Positions 49,072-60,519 of a DNA stretch of 64,000 nt are shown here, one piece after another (positions within the stretch are counted from its first letter, which is position 1; each line of letters begins with the position of its first letter). The notes beneath the pieces were generated by a model that was not told the origin of the DNA, searched no databases, and saw nothing but the letters and a program-made list of their open reading frames with translations. The translations under genes and the position numbers were made by a program. The stretch lies in NCBI GenBank assembly GCA_947000775.1, contig CAMQGK010000565.1:2120501-2184500 (forward strand), read 5' to 3'. This stretch comes from Pterois miles. Its lineage: Eukaryota > Chordata > Actinopteri > Perciformes > Scorpaenidae.

Positions 49072-50484
49072 GATTACTGCCTGGGATAAACCTAAAAAAA
49101 AGAGATTTCTACAAAACAACTCTGTTATTTTTATAAGCTTGTGCTGATACCAAGTGGACAAGACTCCACAGTAAACCGATATTTCCTTGTGAGTCATTAA
49201 GTATCCTATGCTGTATTTGTTTTACATATTATTTCAGCCACCAAAGAGCAAACAGGCGAACCTTACCAAAAAAAAGCATAGTGTATGTCAATATGTCAAC
49301 CCCTTTATTTCTCTTCTTTACTTTTTCCTTGGCGTGGCCCTTAACCTCATCCATCAACATGTCGTCCTCAAGGAAAAGTGAGGAACAAATAAGGCGGAGC
49401 ATTGTTTTATAGTTTGAAGAATAAACCACCTGTGGCAGTCTTTTGTCATTTGTGAGCTGAGAATATTCTCAAGGCCTCAAAGCTGAGGTCTAGACCGGCT
49501 TTGAAGTCTCGGAGGAGCTCATTGTGAGAGATGGGAACAACCACTCCAATCCGCCTCGGGTTATTTATCCAACTAAAGACTGGTATTTTCAAGAGTATTA
49601 CAGGATGACAATACAAGGAGGGAAAACCGAGTAAAGAGAGATCAGAAAACCTTCAACAAATTAGGAATTTGTAAACCATTAAAAAAACAGCTTTTCTATG
49701 CAGAGACTCTGGCAGATTAGCGTCCCAGCCCACCTGGGGTTGAAACCCTCTTCACATCTTTAAACAGCTCAAACAAAGTTCTCCTTGCGAGCACTTTGGC
49801 ATTTCTCGTGGAAACTTGGCACAAGTGAGAATGAAAAGAGGGAGAGACCAACTCAGATGTCAGTGACTTGACCCTTGACTCCATCAGAGTCTGCCATTGT
49901 CAAAGAGGAAACCTATAATTTTCCCTCTCAGAATCAAAAGACAATGCCAAGCCTGATTGTTTTCACCCACTCATGTTTATGCTGAAGTTCCTACTTGGTT
50001 GTTAATGTCAGGGGAATGTTAGCCACTGCAACACATGTGTTGCCGGACTCTGTGGCTGTGAAGCTGTGGATTAGCACTGACGAGCGTTGGATTACAGGGT
50101 CCCTGCTGGGATGTCAAAGGGCCTCGCTGGCTGCTTTCACCTCCGCCCTCGGTGGAGCAAAGCATCAGTGGCAGGGGTTACCATACCATCAATGATTTGC
50201 TTCAAGAAGATCAGAAGGCCTTTTCAGTGTTCAGGGTCACTATTGACCTGCAGCAGCCCCCCATTCCCATGAATTACACCCCAGTCGTATCTTGGCGAGC
50301 CCGCACAAAAGGATCCCCCGTAGAAATCTAGATCCAAACAACGGAGGTTATAGGCTCAACGAGAGTGCAGTTTAGAGCTTTGACCGCAGGGAAGTGAGGC
50401 ATTGTGTACATACAATACAGAGTGGCAGCTCTCATTATGAAACATATACTAGTTTGTAGCAGAAAGACGTATGAAGCACAAAAA
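49072..50484. other. Intergenic, nothing recognised
   Basis: Unique-looking sequence. Frames of 60-66 aa are not supported. Confidence 0.4.
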
Positions 50485-51735
50485 TATTCAGCAATTGATT
50501 GAAAAAATTACTTGTCTTGAAAGACGTACTCGGATTCTTTACATAAGTAAAAGTACTAACACCGCAATGTGAAAATATACTACAAAGTAAAAGTCCAGCA
50601 TTAAAAACCTTACAAAGAAAATGTATGGATCAGCAAAATGCACTAAAGTTTTAAAAGTGAGAGTAATCATTCAGCAGTCAGTGTTTTACTATTATATATG
50701 ATGTAATATAGCATATGTTTCTGGATTAATGTTGCATTTTGCTGCTGCAGACGTTTTTAACTCCTTTATATACTGTTGGGTAGTTTACAGCAAAGCATCT
50801 ATTGTGTAAGATCATCATATGTTTGTACTGTTGCTGTCCTGTGAGAACTGCGTATTGCTAAAAAGTCAACTTTTCATGGAAAAAAAGCCTTGTTTTCATC
50901 TTTGTGACAATGCATTTTCCAAATAAAGTTGCAGTGTGCAGGATTTGACGTAATCCAGCAGTTAGGTTGCTTATTACAACCGACTGAAACTTCTCTTGTG
51001 TGCCAAGCCTGTAGGAGAACTACGATGGCCAACGTGAAAACGCAAAACCAGACAAATGGACCAATCTAGAGCCAGTGTTTGGTTTGTCTGTCCTGGGCTA
51101 GAAACATGGCGGCCGGACTCTGTGAATAGGACACGCTCAATAGTTATAAACGGGTCATTCTAAGGTAACAAAAGCACAGCGGTTCTTATTTTCAGGTGAT
51201 TGTACACTACAAAAACATAGTTATTAATATCATATTCCATGTCTGCCTATAGATCCCCCCGTTACGATACTTTATTAATCCCCAGGGGGAACTGAGTGCC
51301 ACCATACATGTAGGACAGACTACTGATGAGACAACAGAAGAGATACACATCTCAGAGAGAGATAGCACAGTACCGAAATAAATAGTGTAAACATCAATAT
51401 CAATGTGACTGTGTGACATTGACATCCACATAGTCTTGAACTTTCCTTTCTTTCTGTTCTTTTCAGTAGAATAGGAGGATTTTATCAACCCATGAAGGAA
51501 CACCCCTACTCCAATCCTTCAGTTTATCACAAATATTCAAAATCACCAAGTCTGGAGATATGTGGGTTTTCATTGGATGGGAGAGGTATTGTTCTTAATT
51601 GTAATCTGAAAAGTAACTAAAGCTGTCAGACAAATATAGTGGAGTAAAAAGACAATATTAACCTCTGAGACGTGGTGGAGTAAAACATTTGCATAAAAGG
51701 GGAAAGTACTTCAACATAACAGTCCATTCCACCAC
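50485..51735 (+). repeat. 'agtaaaagta' repeat family E, split by younger insertions
   Basis: The left part (50485-50920) carries TTACATAAGTAAAAGTACTA and ACAAAGTAAAAGTCCAGCAT. The right part (51595-51735) carries AAAGTAACTAAAGCTGTCAG and AGTGGAGTAAAAAGACAATA. These are the two halves of one fish repeat that is less interrupted at 58995-59580 and partly present at 63850-64000. Family B (50921-51262) and a LINE-tail-like piece with TTTATTAATCCCCAGGGGGA (51268-51287) lie in between. Confidence 0.65.
50921..51262 (+). mobile_element. TTAA family B element inserted in family E
   Basis: Recognisable blocks are AAAGTTGCAGTGTGCAGGAT, CTAGAGCCAGTGTTTGGTTT, GAAACATGGCGGCCGGACTC, TCTTATTTTCAGGTGATTGT and ACAAAAACATAGTTATTAAT. 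The right inverted repeat was lost or replaced where the next element begins. Confidence 0.75.
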
Positions 51736-52175
51736 TGATCTACAGTATGATTCATTTTTATGGGCATCAAGCCAGGAAAGCTCTTTTGACCATTCATACC
51801 AGAACTTTAAGAAATTAGAGGATAAGGATGGAAACAGCCAAGATGAGGACTTGCAACAAGCTAATGCTAACCACCTCAACATGTGCCCCAACGTGGACAA
51901 CTTTCTGCTGCACATGGAAAAGAGGATCATATCCAAACTTCCAGATCAACTTTCCGCCAACTGTGCCGTGATGAAAGATCGACATGACCAAACAATTCAA
52001 CAAATGAAAACATCCCTTAACAAGATGCAAACTAAAACTGGAATCCATGTATTTTATAAGCACACAAAATTAAGTGCCTAAACTGAAGCGCTTCATTTAA
52101 GCGCTAAACTTAAGTCGGACAATTTGGAAAACAGATCGACTTAACCTTACTGTAACAGGTTTACCCGAAAAGGTC
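51736..52175 (+). pseudogene. Relic of an L1-type LINE ORF1
   Basis: A broken frame runs from about 51740 through KRIISKLPDQLSANCAVMKD and HDQTIQQMKTSLNKMQ, a coiled-coil-like region. After a frame break it reaches TCGGACAATTTGGAAAACAG ATCG and GTTTACCCGAAAAGGTC. These correspond to the DxLENRSRRNN and GLPE motifs typical of L1 ORF1 RNA-binding proteins. Stops and frameshifts show it is dead. No ORF2 is adjacent. Confidence 0.6.
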
Positions 52176-54405
52176 AGCACCCTGACATGAAAAATGCTTC
52201 CTCACAACATCCTTCATCACATCCATTCAGCTCACTGTACTGCCCTGTTTTGTCTGATTCTTTTATCATGAACCATGTCCACGGGCAAATTTGTCCTTGG
52301 TGGCCTAAAAGTCAACACAATTTTCTTATTTCTTCCAAAACCTGCATACATTTTCAATGTCAGTATAATAATAGAAAGGATTTCCTCACACTTCCACGCA
52401 AATATTTCACTAGATTCTTTAATACTAAGCTTAGTATTAGCACCTTAGCTAAGATTTAGACAGGTGGAGTGATTGTTCATCCTGCAATGTCAGTATAATA
52501 AAATAGGGTCTGAGTCTGTAACATTCAGCAGCAGCATGGCCTTGAAGAACTCAGATCACTGAAAGGCTTCAGTTGTATATTTTGGTTGACACTAGTCTAC
52601 AGCAAATGTCAGACACAGCAAACATTTATCAGTCTTTTTTATGTCTTTATAAAAACAACTTAGTATTTCAGAGCAGTCAATTCTATTTTCATTAACTCTG
52701 TTTTATTATTTAATGAATGAATGATATTAGAATACAAGAAAATATGCTTAAAAGTTTGTGTCCGTGTGTCTTTCCGTGTTAAATTCAGATGCCTGCGTGC
52801 ATGGCTTTGCATTGCATGACCAGTGGCTTTCTGCCAGATGTCCCAGAATACACCCGACTAACAAGTAGCCTTCAAGCAGTGGAGATACCAGGGGAAGGCT
52901 TTTTTTCTCATGCTGGTGCGCTTGGCTGGACAGATCATTTTGGGATGTCGGCCAGGGATTTTTGAGGGAATATGAGAGGGCAACCTCCTGCAGGCAGTGT
53001 CGGTGACCACTCGAGTGCAACGCAACGGCGAGCTGCCACTCAGGATGCCGCCAGATCATTCCTTAGAAGTAGACTCCTGAAGAGCTGTTGATGTGTGTCT
53101 TTGCACGTGTGTGTGTGAGTTTCATAGGCCCAGGGGGAAAGACTGGACGCGCAAACAGCTGCTACAGATATTTTCCTGGATGCGCTACAACCTACAGAAG
53201 AGAAATGAGGAGGCAATTACCACATGCTGCGTGGAAGTTAGTACGTTTACACACCAAAATGGCTTTCATTTTTCTGGGTCATACTGCCTCACATTATTAT
53301 TATTATTATTAAGAACCCCAGTCATTTATAAGCACTGCACAAAATTACATTTTTTTTTTCTAGGAATGTCACCATTTCATTTTAAAAAAAATGTGATTTC
53401 ATATTTGATCAGCATCCAGCTGGATTCTGTATGTCTAAGCATGTGTTAATGTTGACCACATTGCTCAATTACAAGAAGTTGCAAGCCACTACTGCCCTCT
53501 ATGTGTTGCGTCGATAACTACAGTCTTTCATTTGAACAAAACCAGCATACTAAACATGCTGCAGTGCGGTGGGGCTCTTGCTGTAGTGTAAACACAGCTA
53601 TAAATGTTCTGATATAGTGATAAAACCCTTTATAAAACAAAAGCTGACACAATGTTGTACACTCTCAGAGGGGGTTTCCTAAAAAAAAAAAAAAAAAAGT
53701 GTTCCAGCTTGAAGGGAGACTCCCAGCAGTGAACCCTCAATGTCCATCAGTGGCACCCAGCTAACAGCCTTGTACGGACAGGCAGTGGGCATACAGACAT
53801 ACATTGAAGCTCCTCTATTCGGCCCTGATGCGGTGCCCATACCCCCTGTTGCTCCTCTCTGTCTCCCCGAGCGGGTCCTCCCATTCATTTGGCTCATTTG
53901 AATTCCAACATGGGAGACCTCTGATGAGCCGGGTGAACTGTTACACTACACCAAGAGACTGCTAATTAATCACAGCAACTGTACACATTGCTTCTGCTGT
54001 GGTGTTGACTTGGGACCATGAATCTGCCGGTTTTTGCCTAATGAGTTGGTTGCACCTGTGTGAAGCCAGTAAGTACTAAAACGACGCTTGCACATCAGAG
54101 GGTGTTTAGCTCTGCCGTCTTATTTTAGGTCTTAAACAATGATTTACTTTGTAGCGTTCAGCCTGATAAGCGGTATATGCACAGAGTAGAGACAATAATA
54201 AAACACATTCAGTTTATGCACAGACAGTTGTGCTTATACTGTATATTATCATAGTGGAGACACAGTGCTAAGCACCTTTTTTATTATACCTTGCTTGTTT
54301 AGTTTTACTGTATTCTAATTTATTTCATTGTTACTCAGTATCCTGCATTATTTTTTATATCTACCCTGGTCTCCCTTGAATACTATATCAATGAAACTTA
54401 GTGGA
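52176..54405. other. Intergenic; weak exon-like stretch at about 53128-53240
   Basis: Mostly unique sequence with an A homopolymer at 53681-53698 and a short (ATT)n at 53294-53310. On the plus strand, 53128-53240 translates to a coding-looking basic stretch (GKDWTRKQLLQIFSWMRYNL, then QKRNEEAITTC) after an AG. The acceptor context is poor and there is no good donor, so no gene is called. Confidence 0.3.
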
Positions 54406-55050
54406 TTAAACCTGCAGTAGACAGAATATTTTTGGCATTATTGGGGAGCAATTCCATAATAAGCTTTCAGCATATTGTAATTCAAGTGTTGTGAGAGAAC
54501 ACTAGACTTCTGCACCTCCTCATGGCTCTGTTTTCAGCTTTACAAAATCTAGCCCATGACGGGAGACTTTCACCAATCACAGGTCATTTCAGAGAGAGAG
54601 AGCGTTCCTATTGGCTGTGCTCTGGCTGGTGGGCGATGCTTGTATTTCCTCAAGAGATCTCAACATGGCTGCCGGGTCACAAACATTCTCATTTTACAGC
54701 TAATTAACTACAAGATGTTTCTGAAAACATTTTATACAGGAGATAGGCATTACAGTAACCGAATATTGATTCATATTTGATCAGCGTTGCCTAGTTTGAT
54801 GGTTTGGTCAGAATTTGTGGCTCTCATAGACGGTGTGGACGGCAGACTCCAGATCAGCTCTGATTGGTTGGTTTTCTTCCGGTCTGTGAAATGTTGCAGA
54901 TGCCATCAGGAGCACCGGAGGACACAGAGGAACATGATTTTTTCAGATTACCTGTCTTGTGTACTACTATGAGGATATAGCAATCGTTTTATAAAAAATA
55001 CTTTTAAAAATCCCATTTGCTTAATTTCTACCCATTGCTTCAAGTAAAAG
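54406..55050 (+). mobile_element. TIR element family D, copy 2
   Basis: Starts TTAAACCTGCAGTAGACAGA and contains TTTCAGCATATTGTAATTCA, ATCACAGGTCATTTCAGAGA and TGATTCATATTTGATCAGCG in the same order as the minus strand of 31565-32154. It ends near CTACCCATTGCTTCAAG. The ends are more diverged than in copy 1. Confidence 0.8.
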
Positions 55051-56086
55051 CTCTGTTGGCAATTTTTCAATAATTCAGAAAACTGTCCCATCATGCCAAC
55101 CACACTTTTAGGATATTTTCAAAATCCTCATTGACATGAAAAATAATGTCTGCTGCAAAATAAAAAACGATTTTTAACTTGAAGTGGATGCAATGCACCA
55201 ACATTTCAATCGTTTAATATTAGGAATATGTAGTTATAATGTTATTTTCCATTTTTTCCACATTTATATTTTTCTTTTGTTGTATAAATTAAGGTATATA
55301 ACTTCTGGCAGCCATCTTTGAATTAACATCTTCGTCTCAACTTGAACACAATTGTATTTATTGAGCAGAAAAACAGATTATTGTCAGAAGAGTCTTTGAA
55401 GATTTGGGTAATGCCTTCAAAACCTGGGTTTCTGAAAGATTGCCAGAAAATCACAGACGAGTACTGATAATATATGTGAGGCACAACCCAGCTTGTGTGT
55501 AGCACCAGCTCACATCTCATCTGTCCTTGTTTACCACAGAGGTTTCCTGGACATCATATGACTTCCTCTGATCACTTCCTCCACCTGCAGAGTTTCTCCC
55601 TGGTGATTTAAGCCACTCTGGCATTTCTCCCGCCTCTGCCCTTGTTCCCAAACCGCAGGGTACCTCCCTTTCTGCTCTCCCTCACAACCTTCCTTCCCTC
55701 CTTCACTTCTTTCCTCAGATCCTCCCTTCTTTCGTCATCTCTCACAGTGACTGCATGCCCTTTCTTTTGTTTGCTTTCCCTTTTTACGCTTTTCTGTTTC
55801 AGTCTCTCTCACCGTAGCGCTCTCACTCTCTCTCTCTCTCTCTCTCCCTACTCCCACACTCTTTCCTCCCTCCCTCCTCCACATCAGCTCACTTTATCTC
55901 CCAGCTCTCCACAGGAGAGCCCACAGTTTGGCCTCGCTCCCTGTGTCTGCGTGTGAACTGTGTGTGCGGTGTTGGGATCCTGCCACTAAGGTTAGACGAG
56001 GCATGCAGGAGACTATTAGGCACTTCAAAGAATCTCCCGTGCACAGGTGTGATGGGCTATTCCACACCAGCAGATGCAATGTGACA

Positions 56087-56088
<2 letters not shown>
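55051..56088. other. Intergenic, with a pyrimidine-rich tract at 55640-55920
   Basis: The C/T-rich tract includes a (TC)n run at about 55827-55846. The 104 aa frame over it is low-complexity and not a gene. Confidence 0.5.

Positions 56089-56171
<83 letters not shown>
56089..56171. repeat. (AC)n microsatellite
   Basis: About 41 uninterrupted AC units. The 167 and 90 aa frames crossing it are repeat translations. Confidence 0.97.
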
Positions 56172-56173
<2 letters not shown>

Positions 56174-56303
56174 CTCAGTTTGTGGTCTCAGGTCCCCGTC
56201 AAACGTGAGGCTCCTTTGAAGGCCCCTCAGAGACCAGGCATTATCTTTACATTACAAATATTACACCCAACTGCTCACCCCTCTGACTTGTGTTTACAAC
56301 CAA

Positions 56304-56306
<3 letters not shown>

Positions 56307-56358
<52 letters not shown>

Positions 56359-56361
56359 CAC
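56307..56361. repeat. (CA)n microsatellite, one CG interruption
   Basis: About 27 CA units with a single CG at 56351-56352. Confidence 0.97.
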
Positions 56362-57345
<984 letters not shown>

Positions 57346-57735
57346 CTTGTATCTCACTACCCCACCCATCCAGCTAGACATCGAGGTCGTCCAGTCCACA
57401 TGGAACGGATCACGATTCAACAAACACAACGTAAATAGCAACTAATACACCATAAACAGATCAAGAGTTGCTGCTGCAGCTGCACAAAAAAGTACTTTAA
57501 ACACTTGAGAGCAAATGCTTCTTTTTTTTTTTTTGCCAGTGGGGTTTGACACAAGTTGGGACTGATGAGGCTGTTTCTTTGAAGCTTGAAGGTTTGAAAG
57601 ACAAGAACAAGTCTGAGAGGTTTTGCTCCTGTCATGTGTTTGCTGTACCAGCATGGCCGGAGATTTTAGCTGAACCAACTGTTCTACCCTGTGAGTAAAT
57701 ATATAGTTTTGTCCAATTCTTACCTGCTTCTTCTA

Positions 57736-57784
57736 TTCAGCCACTTATACCGCTCATAAATCAGGTCAGGTACTGCCAACGGAA

Positions 57785-57785
<1 letters not shown>
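57736..57785 (-). other. Exon-like block on the minus strand, unassigned (copy 1)
   Basis: On the minus strand, a long CT tract and TTGGCAG precede an open stretch PDLIYERYKWLNRRSR that ends AGCAG/GTAAGA, a consensus donor. A possible following block begins after TTTACTCACAG at about 57690 and joins in frame (VEQLVQLKSPAMLVQQTHDR). The protein is not recognised. A diverged copy lies at 59249-59322. Because both copies sit in repeat-rich DNA, an element of unknown type is an alternative to a gene. Confidence 0.25.

Positions 57786-57788
<3 letters not shown>

Positions 57789-57856
<68 letters not shown>
57789..57856. repeat. (GA)n microsatellite
   Basis: About 34 uninterrupted GA units, directly beside the exon-like block, where it would form the pyrimidine tract on the minus strand. 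Confidence 0.97.
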
Positions 57857-57860
<4 letters not shown>

Positions 57861-58078
57861 TGAGGGAGCAATAAAATTAAAAGGAACAATCCACAAAAAA
57901 GGGAGAATCAGAGCTGACTGGAATCTGCTATTTTTCTTTAGTTACATCTTTAGTACAAGGACCAACTCAAGTGTTACATCAGATTAAATCAGATGATTTA
58001 ATAAATCAGTTGCTGGCTGACAACAGCACAGCTACAGCATGTCCAGTTAGAACACAGAAACAGTGTCCACTCCTCTGA
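57857..58078. other. Intergenic spacer
   Basis: No feature recognised between the GA repeat and the Tc1 relic. Confidence 0.4.
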
Positions 58079-58900
58079 GTGTCGTGTGTTAAAGACGTTT
58101 TTTTGTTATGTTACAGCCTTGTGCTAAATATTTTTTTCTCCTCATTAATCTATGCTCAGTCCCCTGTACTGACAAAGCACAAAACAAGATGTTTTGCCAA
58201 ACTGAAACATCCCATTGTCAAAAGTATTCAGACCCTTATTGTAACTCAGTACTTAGTCGAAGAGCCTTTGCCACCGATATCAGCCTCGAGTCTTCTTGGC
58301 TGTAACACAACAAGCTTTGCACATCTGGATTTGGGGTTTTCTGAAATATCCCCTTAAGCTCGGTCAGGTTGGATGGAGGCCGTCGGCGGACAGCCATTTC
58401 CAGGTCTCTCCAGATATGTTCGATTGGGTTCAGGCTCTGGCTGGGCCACTCAAGGACAGAGTTGCCCTTTATCCACTCCTGCGCTGTCTAGGTGTCATTA
58501 AGGTCATTGTCCTGTAGGAAGGTGAACCTTAGGCCCAGTTTGAGGTCCTGAGCGCTCTGGACCAGGTTGTCATTAAAGATGCTGCCACCACCATTCTTCA
58601 CCATTGGGATGGTATAGCACAAGTGATGAGTGGTGCCTGAATCCTCCAGACATGAGCCCAAATCATGTCCAGTCAATTTAAATGTACCACAGGTAGAAGC
58701 ATCTAAGGTGTGGAAACATCTCAAAGATGCTGAAGAGAAATAGGAGGAACCTGATCTGAGCTAAATTTAAAGAGGCATTGCAAGGAGTCTGGACACTTGT
58801 ATCAATGTGATGTTTGCATCAGTGTTGACTTTTGCAAATTTGTATCATATACTTTGTCATTATGGGGCACTGAGATCCCTAAAAGAGGACATTCTGCATT
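58079..58900 (-). pseudogene. Tc1-like transposon relic, internally deleted and broken
   Basis: The minus strand encodes pieces of a Tc1 transposase: VKNGGGSIFND, then LVQSAQDLKLGLRFTFLQDN, then after a stop EWIKG and LEWPSQS. The QDND block and WPSQS block belong to the DDE catalytic region of the family. Non-coding phrases typical of the element flank it: CAAAAGTATTCAGACCC on the left (58218-58234) and a TTTGTCATTATGGGGCACTG end on the right (58853-58872). Several stops, and loss of most of the N-terminal DNA-binding part, make it non-functional. Confidence 0.85.
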
Positions 58901-58994
58901 ATCAGCACATTTACTTGTCATACATACCTACAAGTACATTTTGCTACCAATACTTAATATTTCACTACGATGATCTTCCTCCACACTGCAGGTC

Positions 58995-59580
58995 AGCGTT
59001 AGAAGAAGTACTCTGATATTTTACCGAAGTAAAAGTGGCAATATTACAAGTACAAGTCCTGCATTCAAAATCTGTCTCAAGTAAAAGTTCAAACGTATTA
59101 ACATCAAATATACTAGTACCAAAATTAAAAGTACTCGTTATGCAGAGGGTGCATTTTGGAATATTATGTTTCTAGATTATAATAAATGATGCATTAATAT
59201 GAACATAATTTTAATGTTGCAGCTGGTAAATGTACAGTGTTGTCCAGTTCTTACCTGCTTCTTATATTCTGCCAGTCATACCGCTCATAAATCTACATCC
59301 ATGGAGGTGCAAACAGATCAGGAACTGCAAGCAAAAAGAGAGAAAATGATACATCAATAAATGCATCATAATTTATCCATTTTGTATACAGTCTATGATC
59401 TGAATCTTCAAAGTAAATAATAACTAAAGCTGTCAAATAAATGCAGTGGCTCTGAATTGTAGTGGAGTAGAAGTATAAAGTCAGATAAAATGGAAATACT
59501 GAAGTACATACAAGTACCTCAAAATTGTGCTTAAGTAGAATACTTGGGTAAATGTATTTAGCCATTGATGCAGGTACAAA
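58995..59580 (+). repeat. Family E repeat containing an inserted exon-like duplication
   Basis: Phrases AGTAAAAGTTCAAACGTATT, TAAAAGTACTCGTTATGCAG and AATGTTGCAGCTGGTAAATG lead up to 59227. CAAAGTAAATAATAACTAAA, AGTGGAGTAGAAGTATAAAG and CAAGTACCTCAAAATTGTGC follow from 59409. The segment in between (about 59224-59395) is not part of the usual family and resembles 57694-57872. Confidence 0.65.
59249..59322 (-). other. Exon-like block on the minus strand (copy 2, with in-frame stop)
   Basis: Same layout as 57736-57785: TTGCAG, an open stretch beginning PDL, and donor AGCAG/GTAAGA. A 21-nt insertion (TTTGCACCTCCATGGATGTAG) after PDL brings an in-frame TAG, followed by IYERYDWQNIRSR. If the TAG is instead the acceptor AG, the shorter block IYERYDWQNIRSR could still be spliced. 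Confidence 0.25.
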
Positions 59581-60129
59581 AATGCAAAAAAAATCACAGA
59601 CTGTATGGTTTTTGTTACCAAACATAGACTGACCTCTCCAGTTAAGACTGACACCTGTACAGAAAGTGCTGTCAACCATTTTCTCATGAACTCAAACTCA
59701 AACTGGTCTCAAAAATTGAACTCTCGTTATTGTCCACTAGAGGGGGCTGTCTCACTACCAGCATGTCTTAAAGCACAGGATCTCTGCCTGTCTTTCTGCT
59801 GTTTATAGTCTGTAACTAAACAGAAAAACATCGACTGAGTTGATAAATTGTGCTCTTTCTGACATCCAGGTGGCATACAGTCCATAGTTTCCCTTTAACT
59901 CTGTCATGCTTGCATTTCCGCATTGAAGGTGGAGACTTGTGTTACGTTTGAGGAAGTTGCTCAACATCGGAAAGACACAATTTACCACACTGTGCTAAGG
60001 TTGCGCTTTCATGGGTGCATTCACTGGCGGATCATTTACACCCATAGCGGCGCCGTAAAGTTGTGCACCATGTCGGAATAACAGGCAGATAAAACACAAA
60101 GTCGGGTTGTGTCAGTAAGTCGTCGCAGA
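59581..60129 (+). promoter_or_regulatory. irak4: Probable irak4 promoter and 5' UTR
   Basis: This is the sequence upstream of the irak4 start codon. It contains a GC-richer patch with a CGGCGCC cluster near 60048-60056 and the leader ATAAAACACAAAGTCGGGTT just before the coding start. The transcription start cannot be placed. In mammals this promoter is shared with a divergent gene. A minus-strand ATG at 60085-60083 opens only an 11-codon frame, which I do not call. Confidence 0.4.
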
Positions 60130-60290
60130 ATGAATAATTCAGTAACTTCCGCTACTTACATTCGTAGCCTCAGTTACAGTTTACATCGCAGGTTGTCCGA
60201 CTTTTTGGACCCTCAAGACAGGTGGAAAGATGTTATTGTGTCGATACGGAAACCGAGTGGCGAGCTGAGGTACTCTCAGCTTCATGTGAG
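60130..60290 (+). CDS. irak4: irak4 coding exon 1 (N-terminal half of death domain)
   Basis: The ATG at 60130 opens MNNSVTSATYIRSLSYSLHR and continues RLSDFLDPQDRWKDVIVSIR, KPSGELRYSQLHV, ending after two bases of Arg54. This matches the IRAK4 death domain start, including the conserved LSDFxDPQxxWK and KPSGxxRYxQxHxR motifs. The open frame extends upstream to a GTG, but the ATG after RRR is the sensible start. The donor is GTGAG/GTAGGT. IRAK4 is the serine/threonine kinase that joins MyD88 in the Myddosome and transmits Toll-like and IL-1 receptor signals in the cytoplasm. Confidence 0.95.
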
Positions 60291-60373
60291 GTAGGTGATT
60301 ACTATATTATAGCAGATTGAGCTGATATATTCTACTATATCTACTCTAACTATCTACTGTGTTTGTGTCTCAG
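60291..60373 (+). other. irak4: irak4 intron 1 (83 bp)
   Basis: Short phase 2 GT-AG intron. The codon AG|G restores Arg54 as in vertebrate IRAK4. Confidence 0.93.
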
Positions 60374-60519
60374 GAGATATGAAGGCCTTGTTGCACAGGG
60401 TAGAAGTCCCACAGTGGAGCTGCTACGTGACTGGGGGACCACCAACAGTACAGTGGGTGAACTGGTGAATATTTTGAAGACTCACAAGTTACTGGCTGCT
60501 GCTAGTGTCCTGCTACCAG
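60374..60519 (+). CDS. irak4: irak4 coding exon 2 (C-terminal half of death domain)
   Basis: The exon is 146 nt. It encodes RRYEGLVAQGRSPTVELLRD then WGTTNSTVGELVNILKTHKL and LAAASVLLP, followed by a split codon. DWGTTNxTVGxLVxxL is the signature end of the IRAK4 death domain that docks onto MyD88. The acceptor is GTGTCTCAG/GAG and the donor CCAG/GTATGA. Together with exon 1 it gives about 102 residues, the full expected death domain. Confidence 0.95.

Noticed and set aside
60053..60085. Short minus-strand frame (MVHNFTAPLWV) facing away from irak4
   Set aside because: Only 11 codons before a stop, and the donor is doubtful. Not enough to call a divergent gene.
60109..60129. Upstream GTG start for irak4 (seven extra residues)
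   Set aside because: The ATG at 60130 matches the known IRAK4 N-terminus. The extra residues are unlike the family.
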